Assembly: GCA_023630585.1 (NCBI GenBank)
Contig: CM042562.1
Coordinates: 11,297,184 to 11,361,183, forward strand
Reading direction: 5' to 3'
From: Cranoglanis bouderius
Taxonomy: Eukaryota; Chordata; Actinopteri; Siluriformes; Cranoglanididae
Length of the DNA: 64,000 nt
Within the stretch, counting starts at the first letter, position 1. Each line of letters starts with the position of its first letter. Positions 1-24,880 of the stretch are shown here, one piece after another. Position numbers and translations under genes: made by a program. The notes beneath the pieces are model-generated. The model was not told where the DNA came from. It did no database searches and was given only the letters and a program-made list of their open reading frames with translations.

Positions 1-480
1 AAAATGATCTTGAATATTAGTGAATATAAGTGAATAAATCATGTGTGTGTATATCTTACTTTAGTGGCAGATTTCAAGCATTTGCTACTTCTCGATAGAA
101 GCAAAAAGATCTGCCAGAAGAATAAGACGATTTCAGGCCTGAGATGAGTGAATCTATCTACAAAAAGACTTTTTTTAAACAGTGATCACATAAAAATAAA
201 TATTATATGTATATTATAGACAAAGATTTATAACTACAGTTACTAAGATATCATTTTTTGCAGTGCAATAGCAGAAAAGGATTTTCATTAAATTAATATT
301 GTGAAATAAGTATAACACCAGCCAGATTGAACCTCATGATACAGTAATTACCCACATGCAAAACACCACCCAATGGTTTTGCATAATTTTGCACACATTA
401 ATGTTTTGCACAGACTTGAATGTTCCTTCACACAAAACCCAATACCTCACATCCCACACACACTGAATGTGAATGGTCCA
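1..480. other. AT-rich intron sequence of the TRIM35-like gene; nothing recognised
   Basis: No exon with RING or B-box coding sequence and no clear repeat is visible here. Confidence 0.4.
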
Positions 481-500
481 GTCAGTGTTGCACTGTCTTA

Positions 501-1171
<671 letters not shown>

Positions 1172-1391
1172 TATCTATTAACACATAGTAGAATAATACT
1201 GTAACATATGATATGTACATTTTATACTGTACCTTTTGTATGAATATGTTTTAATACACAGCAAAATCAGTGTTGAATTAACACTTAGGATTTTTATATA
1301 CAGTAAAAGTCCAGATGGACCAAAATAAACATTACTGTAAATAACAGACCATCTTGATAATAAGATAATACTAAGATATCCCTGTGAGCAG

Positions 1392-1622
1392 CGGCAGACC
1401 CAACATACAGTGCAGCTGATAAAGGCTGACTTTGAGAAGCTGCAGCAGTTCTTCCGGGACGAGGAGGCGTCCATGCTCGCAGCTCTGAAGGAGGAAGAGG
1501 AGCAGAAGAGTGGCAAAATGAAGGAGAAGATCGACAAGCTAACAGTGGAGATTTCGTCTCTGACTGAAACCATTAACTCCACTGAGGAGGCCATTGCTTC
1601 TGAAGACTTTGAATTTCTAAAG
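1392..1622 (+). CDS. TRIM35-like exon: coiled coil (231 nt)
   Basis: Acceptor AG at 1390-1391 and donor GT at 1623. The frame begins RQTQHTVQL and ends SEDFEFLK, 77 codons, phase 0 on both sides. The heptad-rich, Glu/Lys-rich stretch (FRDEEASMLAALKEEEEQK) is the TRIM coiled coil used for dimerisation. Confidence 0.9.
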
Positions 1623-4246
1623 GTAAAGATGATGAGACGATATAATTTTTCACGATTCCATTCAGGATGTATATCAATAATGGTAGCAGTAGCTCAGTGG
1701 TTAAAACTTTTGACCAGAAGGTTGTGAGTTCAAATCCCAGCACTATTGAGCAAGGCCCTTAACCCTCAACTGCTCAAATGTATATACAGGTGCATCTCAA
1801 TAAATTAGAATGTTGTGGAAAAGTTCATTTATTTCGGTAATTCAACTCAAATTGTGAAACTCGTGTATTAAATAAATTCAGTGCACACAGACTGAAGTAG
1901 TTTAAGTCTTTGGTTCTTTTAATTGTGATGATTTTGGCTCACATTTAACAAAAACCCACCAATTCACTATCTCAACAAATTAGAATACTTCATATGACCA
2001 ATAAAAAAACATTTTTAGTGAATTGTTGGCCTTCTGGAAAGTATGTTCATTTACTGTACATGTACTCAATACTTGGTAGGGGCTCCTTTTGCTTTAATTA
2101 CTGCCTCAATTCAACGCGGCATGGAGGTGATCAGTTTGTGGCACGGTGGTATGGAAGCCCAGGTTTCTTTGACAGTGGCCTTCAGCTCATCTGCATTTTT
2201 TGGTCTCCTGTTTCTCATTTTCCTCTTGACAATACCCCATAGATTCTCTATGGGGTTCAGGTCTGGTGTGTTTGCTGGCCAGTCAAGCACACCAACACCA
2301 TGCTCATTTAACCAACTTTTGGTGCTTTTGGCAGTGCGGGCAGGTGCCAAATCCTGCTGGAAAATGAAATCAGCATCTTCAAAAAGCTGGTCAGCAGAAG
2401 GAAGCATGAAGTGCTCCAAAATTTCTTGGTAAACGGGTGCAGTGACTTTGGTTTTCAAAAACACAATGGACCAACACCAGCAGATGACATTGCACCCCAA
2501 ATCATCACAGACTGTGGAAACTGAACACTGGACTTCAAGCAACTTGGGCTATGAGCTTCTCCACCCTTCCTCCAGACTCTAGGACCTTGGTTTCCAAATG
2601 AAATACAAAACTTGCTCTCATCTGAAAAGAGGACTTTGGACCACTGGGCAACAGTCCAGTTCTTCTTCTCCTTAGCCCAGGTAAGATGACTCTGACGTTG
2701 TCTGTGGTTCAGGAGTGGCTTAAAAAGAGGAATACGACAACTGTAGCCAAATTCCTTGACACGTCTGTGTGTGGTGGCTCTTGATGCCTTGACCCCAGCC
2801 TCATTCCATTCCTTGTGTAGTTCACTCAAATTCTTCAATCGATGTTGCTTGACAATCCTCATAAGGCTGCGGTTCTCTCAGTTGGTTGTGCATCTTTTTC
2901 TTCCACACTTTTTCCTTCCACTCAACTTTCTGTTAACATGCTTGGATACAGCACTCTGTGAACAGCCAGCTTCTTTGGCAATGAATGTTTGTGGCTTACC
3001 TAGTGAACCAAACTGAGAGACCATTTTGAAGGCTCAGGAAACCTTTGCAGGTGTTTTGAGTTGATTGGCTGATTGGCATGTCACCATATTCTAATTTGTT
3101 GAGATAGTGAATTGGTGGGTTTTTGTTAAATGTGAGACAAAATCATCACAATTAAAAGAACCAAAGACTTAAACTACTTCAGTCTGTGTGCACTGAATTT
3201 ATTTAATACACGAGTTTCACAATTTGAGTTGAATTACTGAAATAAATTAACTTTTCCACAACATTCTAATTTATTGAGATGCACCTGTATGTGATGAATG
3301 TAAGTCGCTCTGGCTAAGGGTGTCTGCCAAATGCCATAATTGCTTATAGCTAAAGTTTCTTTTATGGGAAGATAACTGGATTATAACAAAAGCATATCAG
3401 TTTGAAAGCAGGCCAGTAAATCATTTGAGATGCTTTGTTGTATTGCAGAACTATAAGAAGGCGTCTGAATGGTACGTAAAGTAGATTTCCCATGACATTT
3501 TCATTTTCACTCTTTATAGATATTACATAAAAGACTGAATTTAATGAGGGCTTTGTTTTCAGTTACAGAGTGGAATGCACAGCGCAGGACCTTAAAGAGA
3601 TGAACAGAGCTCTGATTGATGTGGCCAAACACCTGAGCTGCCTCAAATTCAGAGTCTGGGAGAAAATGCAAACTGTCATCACATACAGTAAGTACCAGAC
3701 AGAAAGAATAATATGAAGCTTTTTGCAGCTTGTCGTTTTATTTCTGTATGGCTTTGGGTGTTGGATTTGAGTTATTACTGAGAGTTATCCATACATATAA
3801 AAAATTAACATAATAAAATTACCAAATGCTTTAAAAAAAATACTGTCAATCATTATACAGATTAGACTGCACAAATACAAAGTGATACTATGCTCTATAT
3901 TAGTAGATCTGACTTAATAAATAAACAAATAAAAATGCTATATTGTTCAATTAAAATTATAATAAACATGCAGAACCTAGTAGATGTTAGTGGAACATTA
4001 TGCAATTATAATTTCCTCATCTTATTTCTTATAATGGTTTATTTTTTTACAACATTAACAAAAACTGTAATTTTCATCAGTGTTGTACTATTTGCTGGTA
4101 TATCATGTATCCTCCAGTTTGTTAGTAAATAACAGCAAACAAAATATTATGATGTATATTATGTATATCATTTTTTTGTCACATCACCCACCCTTATACT
4201 ATACTGCTTTTACTGTTACATTTTAATAATTTTGTGCAAAGAACTC

Positions 4247-4339
<93 letters not shown>

Positions 4340-5125
4340 ACAGCCAATATGTGTACAGCACCCTTATTTTTTTCTTGAGAAAATGTAAAAAATTAATAAC
4401 ACACTCAGACAACTTGTTCAGGCAACAGTGCACTTGCAAAAAATATTCTACCATGAAATATGCTAAGGACAAAATGTAGGCTCCTGTTTAGTGTGGGTAC
4501 TTGAACTTATACATCAACCTATCCAAATCCTTTTTTAAATGTATAAAACCCTGTATAATCATGTGCAACTCACACCTCTTCCCTGTCAGCTCCAGTGACC
4601 CTTGACCCCAACACAGCAGATGCATGCCTCTCTCTATCTGATGACCTCACAGTCCTGCACTACACAGATGAAGAGCAGCAGGTACCTGATAACCCCGAGC
4701 GCTTCTGCTACTATGAGTGTGTGCTCGGGTCTGAGGCCTTGGGGACAGGCCGCCACAGCTGGGACGTGGAGGTAAGCGACAGCACTGAGTGGGCACTCGG
4801 GGTGGTGTATGATAGTGTGCAACGGAAGGAGTGGTTTCCACCCAGTCCTGATCATGGCATGTGGACCATATGCCTGCACGGGGGTCACTATCGGGCACCG
4901 AACTCTACCAGCGAGCCGATCCCAGTTAAGAAGAAACCACAAAGAGTGCGAGTTCAGCTGGACTGGGATGTGGGGAGGGTCACTTTCTCAGATGCTGCAG
5001 ATAACACACTGATCTACAAGTTTAAAGCCAAGTTCACTGAGAAACTCTATCCGTATTTCTCCAACTCATGTAAAAGGCATCCGCTACGCATCCTTGCTGA
5101 GAAAGTGTCCGTGTACACAGAATAG
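1392..5125 (+). CDS. TRIM35-like E3 ubiquitin ligase gene, 3' part (4 exons; 5' end outside window)
   Basis: Four + strand exons at 1392-1622, 3449-3471, 3563-3687 and 4590-5125 splice in frame to 304 codons plus TAG. In order they encode a coiled coil, a short linker, and a PRY/SPRY (B30.2) domain. The linker motif ALIDVAKHL and the start of PRY, TPVTLDPNTA, are typical of TRIM35 and its many fish relatives. The exon pattern 231/23/125/536 nt, with the 23-nt microexon, is the classic class IV TRIM arrangement. RING finger and B-box exons should lie upstream of position 1; I found none in 1-1391. The family are RING-type ubiquitin ligases whose SPRY domain selects the target, often in innate immunity. 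The frame is open, so the part seen looks functional. Which of the many fish TRIM35-like paralogues this is cannot be told. Confidence 0.88.
1787..3287 (-). mobile_element. Tc1-like transposon, about 1.5 kb, with long inverted repeats
   Basis: Flanked by TA on both sides. Ends are inverted (CAGGTGCATCTCAATAAATT and its complement), and the inverted repeats reach about 200 bases inward with an inner repeat near 1973 and 3090, the IR/DR layout. The transposase is read on the - strand and is broken. Confidence 0.9.
2111..3024 (-). pseudogene. Tc1-family transposase pseudogene (DDE type)
   Basis: ATG at 3024; an N-terminal helix-turn-helix part (AKEAGCSQSAVSKHVNRK) is followed by an in-frame TGA near 2877, then a long frame with the first acidic box (LFSDESKF), a frame change near 2460-2540, and the second and third boxes (FQQDLAPAR, NPIENLWG). 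All three catalytic boxes are present, so the copy is fairly young but inactive. Confidence 0.85.
3449..3471 (+). CDS. TRIM35-like 23-nt microexon
   Basis: Flanked by ttgcag and gtacgt. It encodes NYKKASE plus two bases of a Cys codon completed in the next exon. A 23-nt exon at this place is a hallmark of SPRY-type TRIM genes. Confidence 0.87.
3563..3687 (+). CDS. TRIM35-like linker exon (125 nt)
   Basis: Acceptor ttttcag ends at 3562 and donor gtaagt starts at 3688. It encodes YRVECTAQDLKEMNRALIDV and continues to FRVWEKMQTVITY, then one base of the Thr codon that opens the PRY domain. Confidence 0.88.
4250..4334. repeat. (AT)n microsatellite
   Basis: Uninterrupted AT dinucleotides inside the last intron of the TRIM35-like gene. 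Confidence 0.97.
4590..5125 (+). CDS. TRIM35-like terminal exon: PRY/SPRY (B30.2) domain and stop
   Basis: Acceptor ccctgtcag ends at 4589; TAG is at 5123-5125. PRY motifs LDPNTAD and LSDDLT are followed by the SPRY motifs GRHSWDVEV, WALGVVYDS, WTICLHGG and VQLDWDVGRVTFSDA. Length and motif order are normal for a complete B30.2 domain, the substrate-recognition part of TRIM ligases. Confidence 0.92.
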
Positions 5126-5157
5126 CTCAGAAAAGACCACACTGATAGTTTTGGAAG

Positions 5158-5163
5158 AATAAA
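5158..5163 (+). promoter_or_regulatory. poly(A) signal AATAAA of the TRIM35-like gene
   Basis: AATAAA lies 33 bases after the stop codon and about 40 bases before a Tc1-like element, giving a very short 3' UTR. Confidence 0.6.
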
Positions 5164-5204
5164 GTAGCAGAATAATGTCACGTTTTATTGTTTATGCATA
5201 CATA

Positions 5205-6012
5205 CAGTGCTGTGAAAAAGTATTTTCATTTCTTCTCTTTTTGTCTACATCTCATTTTAAATAGTTTTATATATTCAAAAGAAATACAACATAAAACAAA
5301 GGCAACCTGAGTAAACACACAATAGAGTTTTTATTATTTTTTATTTTTTTATTGAAGCAAAAAAAAAGTTACCCAACACCTATCACCAATGTGAAAAACT
5401 AATTGCCCCCTTAAACTTAAAATCTGGTTGTGCCACCATTAGCAGCAATAACTGCAATTAAACACTTCCGATAATTGGAGATCAATCTTTCACTTACTTC
5501 TAGGACTAGGATTTAATACTATGCTTTGGATCAATGTCTTGCTGCATACTCCAGTTGCACCTGAGTTTCAACTTACGGACTGAAGACCAGACATTCTCCT
5601 TTAGGATTTTCTGGTAGAATTCATGTTTCCCTAAATTACTGCCAGTTGCCTAGGCCCTGAACCAGCAAAGCATCCCCACACCATCACACTTCCTCCACCA
5701 TGCTTGACCGTAGGTATGATGTTCTTTTTGTGGAATTCAGTGTTTGGTTTATGCCAGATGTAACGGGAGCCCTGTCTTCCAAACAGTTCCACTTTTGACT
5801 CAGTACGGGGGCAAATACATTTTCACACAAGCCCAGTTGATATTGGATAACTTTTTTGCTTCAGTAAATAACATTATCATTTAAAAACTGTATTTTGTGT
5901 TCACTCAGGGTGCCTTTGTTTTATCTTACATTTTGTTTTCATTTCTGAAACAGTTTAGTATGAGATATTCACAAAAAAAACAGAAGAAATCATTCACACA
6001 TTCACAGCACTA
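5205..6012. mobile_element. non-autonomous Tc1-like element (internal deletion)
   Basis: TA-flanked, starting CAGTGCTGTGAAAAAGTATT and ending with its inverted form (ttcacagcact). Inner sequence (catgcttgaccgtaggtatg, cagttccacttttgactca) matches known fish Tc1-like elements of this type, but most of the transposase is deleted. Confidence 0.8.
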
Positions 6013-9010
6013 TAAAATAAGAAGACATATGAACGAAGCCAGAAATAATCTGAAATAGGAATGTAATGGTACGTCCTACAAGGAAATCTGAAATAAGCGT
6101 TCTCAAGTTAATGTTATGGCATAGTGATATATAGTCACAGCAAGGTAAAGCTGTAATTCTACATCGCTTTAAATTAAAGGCTTAATAATCCTCCTTAAAA
6201 CACTATTTTCCTATTCAAATAATTCAGTACTTCCACCGCCAATGCAACAGCATATTATTTAGTGACTCCCTCTTTAAAATATGGAAAAACATGGCCCTTA
6301 CTTTAGAAAAAATAAAGAAAAAAGAAATAAAACATTATAATGGGATTTCAAGACAATCTGGCACTGATGATAGATTACATCATGATACACTTTTCACTAT
6401 CATTAGAAGTGTTTTGTTATAGGTTATTATTATTTGTAAGAAAATGATGCAATTAAGTGTATACTAATTAAAAATGAGCTTTATCTAGATGTATCCTCAC
6501 CTAAATTGAAATCGTAAGTTTTCGACTTTGGAACATTCTGAAAAGGTTTCCTTAAAATATGAAAATACATTTTTAGAGATTATGCTACACAACAGTGAGC
6601 TATAATTTAGGCCTTTAAACCTATTTATATACTGTATACTATATGCACCATATATTCAAAAATATGAATAGAATTTGTAATGAAAAGCTACTGGAGTGTC
6701 TTCACAAATGTAGAGCTTTTTCAGCTTTAAGGTGCTCACCTAATTCTTAATATAATACATAAAGTCATCAGACACCATAATCTGAAATGTTAAAATGGGG
6801 AAACAGTAACCTATTATGTGTTATACTGTAGCTGACTCTGCTCAGGTAATAATAATGACTTTGCACTATTTTCACTTGCATTTGTGATGTCAGTTATGCA
6901 TGAAACTGATGTAAATACTGAATGTAAATTAGTGCAAAGCACTATTATGTTTGGACATGGAGGCAGGAACTGCATGCAGAATATTAATTTTGCTTCATAA
7001 TCACTAAGAACAGTGATAAACTGTGTATATGTGATGTGGCAATACATGCATGGACAACTAACTATGAGGATTTTACAGATACATCTACCTGTTATATTGT
7101 ACTATGACATAAAAGTATTAAATGGTAAGCAATATACATCTATCATTCTTATAGTATTATTTATGCAATCATTTTACAATCCCTAATGATGACTAATAAG
7201 TATATATTAAAATTAATGCTCTTTGCTCAACCAAAGTTCCCTGGACAAATCAAACAATGATTAACTATAACATACATAAACAGTGATGAAATGGCCTGTG
7301 TTTACACCAGGCTGAAGAAACTCTTGAGACAAGTATGTCCTCACATATGCACCTGTCTCTTCTCATCAGCACTAACCGTTCTGTAATCTGTCTCACCCTT
7401 TCCAAGGGCTTTTGGCACACAGATGTGTTTTTAAGTGTTCATATCAGACATAGCCGAGCTGGGGAATGTGTCAGCTACACAACAATGATCAAGGAAGTGA
7501 AGAGAGTTTCCATGTTACTTACTATGTCAGTTTCAGGGATAAATTCTGTAAAGCTCCAATGTGCTTGCCAGGTACCATGTATTTTTTTTTTTTTCCCTGG
7601 AAGCCTAATTGATGAGGCAAAACAAAACTGGTTCCTAATTCAGTGCATTGACACAGACACAACTGAGTATACAATTTCTTAGGTAGGGGCCAACTTGCTT
7701 ATAGTCATTATCTTTTTCTAAGAAAATATCTGAAATGGCACATCATCCTTGCATACTTGGCAAAATGTCAACATGTCGTTAGCCAGCGTATGCTATATGC
7801 TGTCGTTTTCTCCCTTCGCATTGCAATTTGAGTCTGGCTAGCATCTTTATGTTGACTGCGTGTTGTGCTAGCACAAGAGTTACAATACATGACAGTTTTG
7901 CATTTCACTTTACAGTATTTTGCTCAGTTTTGTTAGTGTTTCCAAATACCTGTGTGTTCCTGATTCTAAAATCATGATTCTGTCATCAGTGCATGCTAAT
8001 TAATCCACTTAGTAAAATGGAAGTGTGGGGCGCAGCAGGTGGTGGGATTCGGATTCACAATGTAGTTGCAGCATTGAGGTGTGTTGCAATACCATAGCCA
8101 AATAAAAACTTTTGTTTTTGCAAAATGACAGTATATAGTGTTTATTAAATGCAATAGTGTTATATCTATCTTTGGTTGTTTATATGAATAAAAAGCAGAT
8201 AGCCCAGACAGAGCTGATGGAGCTGTGTAACACTGTAAGCATGTAAAGACTGAAGTCTGTAACTAATTGTCTGTAGTGTTTTAAGTGGGATCTGAGGAAA
8301 AGCCCTGAATCATTTGCAGACAGGAAAAACTGCATATAAAATAGACAGTAAATGCTTTGTAAAAAATAGACAGTAAATGCTTTGGTGTTGACTTAACACT
8401 TATTGTGCTCATCTGAGTATTCTGGATTTAACTGAACACTGGAGATTTTCATCTGTACTACTGTTATTGATGCCACAGATTATTGCATTTGAAGGCATGT
8501 TTTCAGAGCACTTAAAAAGACCAAACTGTGGATTTTGTGCACATGAATGAAGTTGTAGTCACAGATGCAAATGTTGACCCTGCTCCAACCCTCAACATTT
8601 TGCTTCATGGCTTTTCATACAAAATAAGTGCATTGTTATGCCATTTTCACGTGATATCATGTTGTGTTCTTGTTGTGTTGTTTTTTTTTGTCAGTAATCT
8701 GAGGACTCAGTTCTTTCAAGAGCACTTAAGCGCTTGATGCTCCCTCTCTCTTTCTTGCACTTGTTTCTTGTCAATGAATGAAAATTCAGTCTCGACACTT
8801 CAATCACTGTCGGCTCCTTTAACAGATCTGTGCTTGGAATGTATTCTGTCTCACGTATTTGGCTGTCAAATGATTAAATGTAACAAACCCACTACACTGA
8901 AATCATGGCTTATATTTGGCAGAGGTTCAAACATCAAAACACTCCAGCATCTGTATTTATTACCTGTTAGAAAATAAGAAATTCATATCCCCTTTTCCCC
9001 TAAAAACCTG
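6013..9010. other. intergenic AT-rich spacer between the TRIM35-like gene and dpysl4
   Basis: No gene recognised. A short tandem duplication of about 23 bases (aatagacagtaaatgctttg) lies at 8339-8384. The open frame at 7335-7682 has no recognisable product. Confidence 0.4.
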
Positions 9011-9980
9011 TTTATTGAAGGTTGAACATGTTGAACATGCACAGTTAAGAACATAGCACATATTTACAGACTGAACACAGAAAAAAGTAGAAAATAATTT
9101 ATTGACTGGCTTCCTTTCATCTGAGCATCACTGATTTGAAAATCAGCCAATTTTTAACACAAATTAAAAAATACGAACGTTTCTGCCTAATAAGGTCTGT
9201 GTATTTTGGGTAGAAAAATGGCCGTTTGTAATTGAGGCCCTTTGAAAAGTAAAAATGAGAGGTTTACATTAAAGGAGAATAGACAGTAAGGGCTAGAAAG
9301 TGTTCTGTTCTTCACAGTAGCATGTTAAAGAGCACCAAATGTTTCACATTAGAAACACTAAAATGACGAAATTGATGCCAATGGAAGGAAGGCAATGACT
9401 TTTCACCTGGAATACATTACAGTCCACTATTTCTTACATGTTCCTTTCTTTGAAAGATAAGGCCTTGGATATTTAACACTCAACCACTGGACTGTTGGCT
9501 CTTTATTACTCTACTAACCTACACACTTAACTACACCAACTCTATTTTTATTACAGAGCTAAGACAATCTATAGGTAGCTTGTTCAAAGTACAGACACGG
9601 ACACAGAGCCTCTCTTGAAAAATCCAGTCTCAAACCAGAACACATCTGACAGAAAAAGCATTGGTTCAAAGGCAACATAGAATGTCATCCCTCCAGTATA
9701 ATACAGACATTACTACCACTGACTATTCATCTCCATCATGTTATGAGTTCTACTTGTATGTGAAAGCAGAATAGGTTCTTAGGACAGAATAGGACAGAAT
9801 AGGTTATGAACTCTGCACATTCTGGAAAATGTTTCATGCTACACTATGGGCTTTGCAGTTGGGAAGCGGAGATATTGTAGAAAGGTTGTGAATAAAATGT
9901 TGCTTGCATGATATTATTGTTATATAATAAACTGGAAGCCAATTGTGGATATTTGCATGTTTTCCTTCAATGGACGCACC
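9011..9980 (-). other. dpysl4: probable 3' UTR of dpysl4
   Basis: From the dpysl4 stop to a candidate AATAAA (- strand) at 9011-9016; another lies at 9098-9103. No coding or repeat structure was recognised in it. The extent is inferred from the signals only. Confidence 0.45.
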
Positions 9981-21485
<11,505 letters not shown>

Positions 21486-22004
21486 CGCTCTCAGGAATAA
21501 CACAAGATTAATTTCCAAGATAGTGAAATAAAATCTAGTAAAGGAAACTTTCTCAGAAAAACCTGAAGGCCGTCTCAAAGATAGTTAAAAAAAAAAAGCT
21601 GGGTCACTCTGTGTACGGACACTGAGGAAACTGCTCTTCTGAAATGAGCACATCCCCTGAGGAATGAAGACACACATGCATGCAGACAGGCAAACACACA
21701 CACTCAAACACACTCACACACAGAGCCCAAAGAGTTACTTTAATCTATTTTGACATAAGTAGCTAGAGTTGACAAAATGCTGACTGTATATCAGCACGTT
21801 TTTATCCATGTGTCCCCTGGAGCACCAGCACTTAGTAAACTACAGAAGTGTAACCATCACGTACTGTAGTAAGCAGACACCAAAAAAAAAAAAAGAAAGA
21901 AAAAAAGAAAAGAAAAACCAGCAGGAAGGATATTTTTGGGTGTATGACCATCAGTCATCTTCATCTAGTACTCTATATAATAATAAACACTACAGAGATG
22001 TCAT

Positions 22005-22147
22005 GGGTGGAAAGTAACAAACCACATGTACTCTCATAACAGTACTTGAGTATGTGGCTCACTGTAATGGTACTTTTTCTGAGAATAATTAAATCATAGT
22101 AAATTAAAAAAATATATTTAAAAAAATGTTTTTAATCACCATTACAG

Positions 22148-22179
<32 letters not shown>

Positions 22180-23220
22180 TTAAGTTTTTTTATGCTTCAA
22201 AAGAAACACCATGATAATGATGTACAAATTATGTGAAACAAAAGATATCTTCATTTCACAGCTCAACATCAAACCTGCAGAAACATGTACAGGTAACATG
22301 TACATTAGCTAGCTGAGTGAGCTAAGCTAGTTAGCCAGATATTTTACAGAATGAAAAACTTTGTATTATACTTAAAATGTTACTTCAGTGTTCAGTAGTG
22401 ATCGTCTATTGTGTTAAATAAACTGTATCTATGTATGTGCTGCTACAGCTTATAGATAACACTCAGGAAAATGTGTAAGGAGCATCTTTGCTAGATAGCT
22501 AACAATGTAGCTAGAAACATGTATGAATTAACACGAGGTAGCCAGCTAGCAAACAAACCTAGCAAGCAACCAGCAATGTTTGACTTTTCATTAACTTCGG
22601 TAGGCTGTACAACAAATGAATTGTAATTGACTTTGCATTTTCTGCAGGAAACTGACCTCTAGTGATGTGTCTAAATTTTTAACAATGATATGTTGGGGAA
22701 GGATGAGACACCTGGCGAGCCACACGATTTTTGTCAAAGAGCCACATGTGGCTCGTGAGTACTTCAAAACAACGCGCAAGACATTCAAAACTACAATGGC
22801 GGACTACAGGACTGTGTTTGTGCCGCATAATACAGCTTTTTTGTCGTTTTCGCTGATCCGTGTGAACGGGGATCGTTTTGACAACGTCGTCGTCTGTACG
22901 CAGAACTTTTCAAAAACGCAAAGGAAAAACGTCTCCGTTTTTAGTATGTCGTTGTTGTGTAAATGTACCCTAAGCCAGCTAATGTTACCTTTCTTTATAT
23001 ACTGCTGATAAGGGAGGTGGTGTTCACTTCAGCATTGCTCACTTGGTTAGCTAACATAATAGTACAAAACAGTGTTCCTCACATTTAGAACAGTATAAAG
23101 AGGAATTTGTAAAGTAATTACTCGAGTAGTTTTAAATCAGACAACTTACTCTTACTTGAGTAATTTTCTTCATCACTATTTTTACTCGAGTGAATTATTA
23201 CATTAGCAGTACATTTACAC
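22005..23220. repeat. composite repeat region between the two neuronal genes
   Basis: 22005-22085 (ggaaagtaac, gtacttgagtatg) and 23105-23220 (taattactcgagtagt, ttactcttacttgagtaa) look like two parts of one fish repeat with material between them, including a T run at 22150-22177 and an element-like stretch with CpG at 22700-22980. Boundaries unclear. Confidence 0.35.
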
Positions 23221-24535
23221 GAGTTAGTGTGTTTGTGTGACTCAAAGCAGAGGAAGTCACATTCCACATGAACACTGCAAGTCCATTCACTAATTATAGA
23301 TTAAAACATCCAAAATCCAAACTATTAATAATGAGAACATATTAATATTCAATTACTATCAGATTTCTGCACTCTGTATAAGTCCACCAATATCCCAGTG
23401 CATCGTTCATTTCATTTCCAGTCACAGAGTAAAGGCATGAATTTAATATTAGTGGATTTTCTGTCTGCCTTAATCTTTTATTTCAGTCGCAGTCAGTCCG
23501 CCTGAATGAACTCACTCACAGTTTGAAGCCAATGACACAGTTTTGAGGGCCTGAAGGCCAGACGCAAAGCCCTACATTTCACCAGACTACTTCTACCCCC
23601 TCCTCCTCTTGTCCTGTCATCTTTTTTATTCTTAAGCTTCGCTGACACAAAAGGGTGTGGGGTCTTCATTTCATAGAATGCAAAATAAATATAACTGGAT
23701 GTGTTTTTTTGTTTGCTAATGAAGATAACGTGCAAAATCAGATAAGTTCACAGTACCCAATTCAACTAATTTGAGTTTGTTATGAGTCTTAGCTTTTTAA
23801 TGTACAGTATTTTTAATTTATACTAACAGCAAAACCAAATATATTAACATATTCTAGCATTTCCACACCTGGATATTTAAAATTAAAAGCTATAACTAAA
23901 TATGTAGTAAGGCACTGACATCAGTTCAGCATCAGACACGGTTGAGTCAAAATAAATGTAAATATTAAATCCAATGAATATGGTAAGAAAGAGATGTGGT
24001 GCCCCCTTTTGACAATAATAATTTCTGCAGTGAGGAAAAAGAAAAGTACAGTTTAGGACTAAACTGTGCCTTCAATCAAACCAAACCATATACAGTATCA
24101 GCCCCTATACTCTAGTTAAATTCACTTATAGACGTAAATCTGTTAACCATCCCTTCAATTTTCTTTTTAGAATTAATGGGTTTATTGTATGCAGGGAAGA
24201 CAAGGAAAGCTTTTAAAAAGCATTTGCTAAACATAGTGCTATCAGAAATTCTGATTTCAGGAATCCGGTTGCTGTACATTTTACAGAAGCATTGTGTTAT
24301 TTTGGTATCGAGAAAGTACTTCCTAAAAGAAAAGGACAGGACTATAACAAACTCTTTTGGAAACATGAATTCAATATTTTAAATATGGATTTAAATCAAA
24401 AATTCAGTATTAAGCTTTTCCTATAATTTTTTTTATTGCATTTTAAAACAATTTTTCATTGCAGACAAATCTAGGTTTAATAGAATATTGTAGTGTTAAA
24501 GTAAGAGTTGTTAGGCATTTAAATGCAGTAATTAT
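23221..24535. other. intergenic AT-rich spacer, nothing recognised
   Basis: No coding frame with recognisable product and no clear repeat. Confidence 0.35.
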
Positions 24536-24539
24536 AAAA

Positions 24540-24711
24540 TATACACAGCTCTAGGGTCCCTGGTTTGATCCTGAGCTTAAGTTACTGTCTGTGTGGAGTT
24601 TCATATTTTGGGGTTTCCTCCAGGTTCTCCGGTTTCCTCCCACCTCCCAAAAACATGTCAGGAGATGGACTGGCAAGACTAAATTGCCCCTAAACGTGAA
24701 CGAGTGTGTGA

Positions 24712-24755
<44 letters not shown>

Positions 24756-24880
24756 AATGCCCTGCACAGCATGTCCAGGGTATATTCCCACCACCATGCT
24801 CAGTTTTCCTGGGATTCCTCTGGATCCACTACAACCCTGATCAGGATAAAGCAGCTACTAAAGATGAATGAATAAATGAA
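24540..24880. repeat. fish dispersed repeat with internal (TG)n
   Basis: Contains ccaggttctccggtttcctc, aaactaaattgcccc-like sequence and gatcaggataaagcagc, typical of a widespread fish repeat. A TG run lies at about 24715-24752. Confidence 0.65.

Larger units (their letters stand above)
1684..3345 (+). repeat. tRNA-derived SINE split by a Tc1-like element
   Basis: 1684-1786 carries a tRNA-like A box (TAGCTCAGTGG) and B box (GAGTTCAAATCCC) followed by caaggcccttaaccctcaac. The tail resumes at 3288 (gtaagtcgctctggctaagg, tctgccaaatgcc). Other copies of the family lie at 11827-11992, 26036-26213 and, degenerate, near 31665-31775. Confidence 0.82.

Noticed and set aside
1684..1760. tRNA gene on the + strand
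   Set aside because: A and B boxes are present but the cloverleaf is incomplete and the following sequence matches dispersed SINE copies; it is a tRNA-derived SINE.
7335..7682. 115-codon open frame in the intergenic spacer
   Set aside because: No splice partners, domain or codon pattern supports it; contains a run of T coding for Phe.
22667..23008. 113-codon frame beginning MSKFLTM
   Set aside because: Starts like a JAKMIP N terminus only by chance, lies on the wrong strand for jakmip3, and is within repeat-like sequence.
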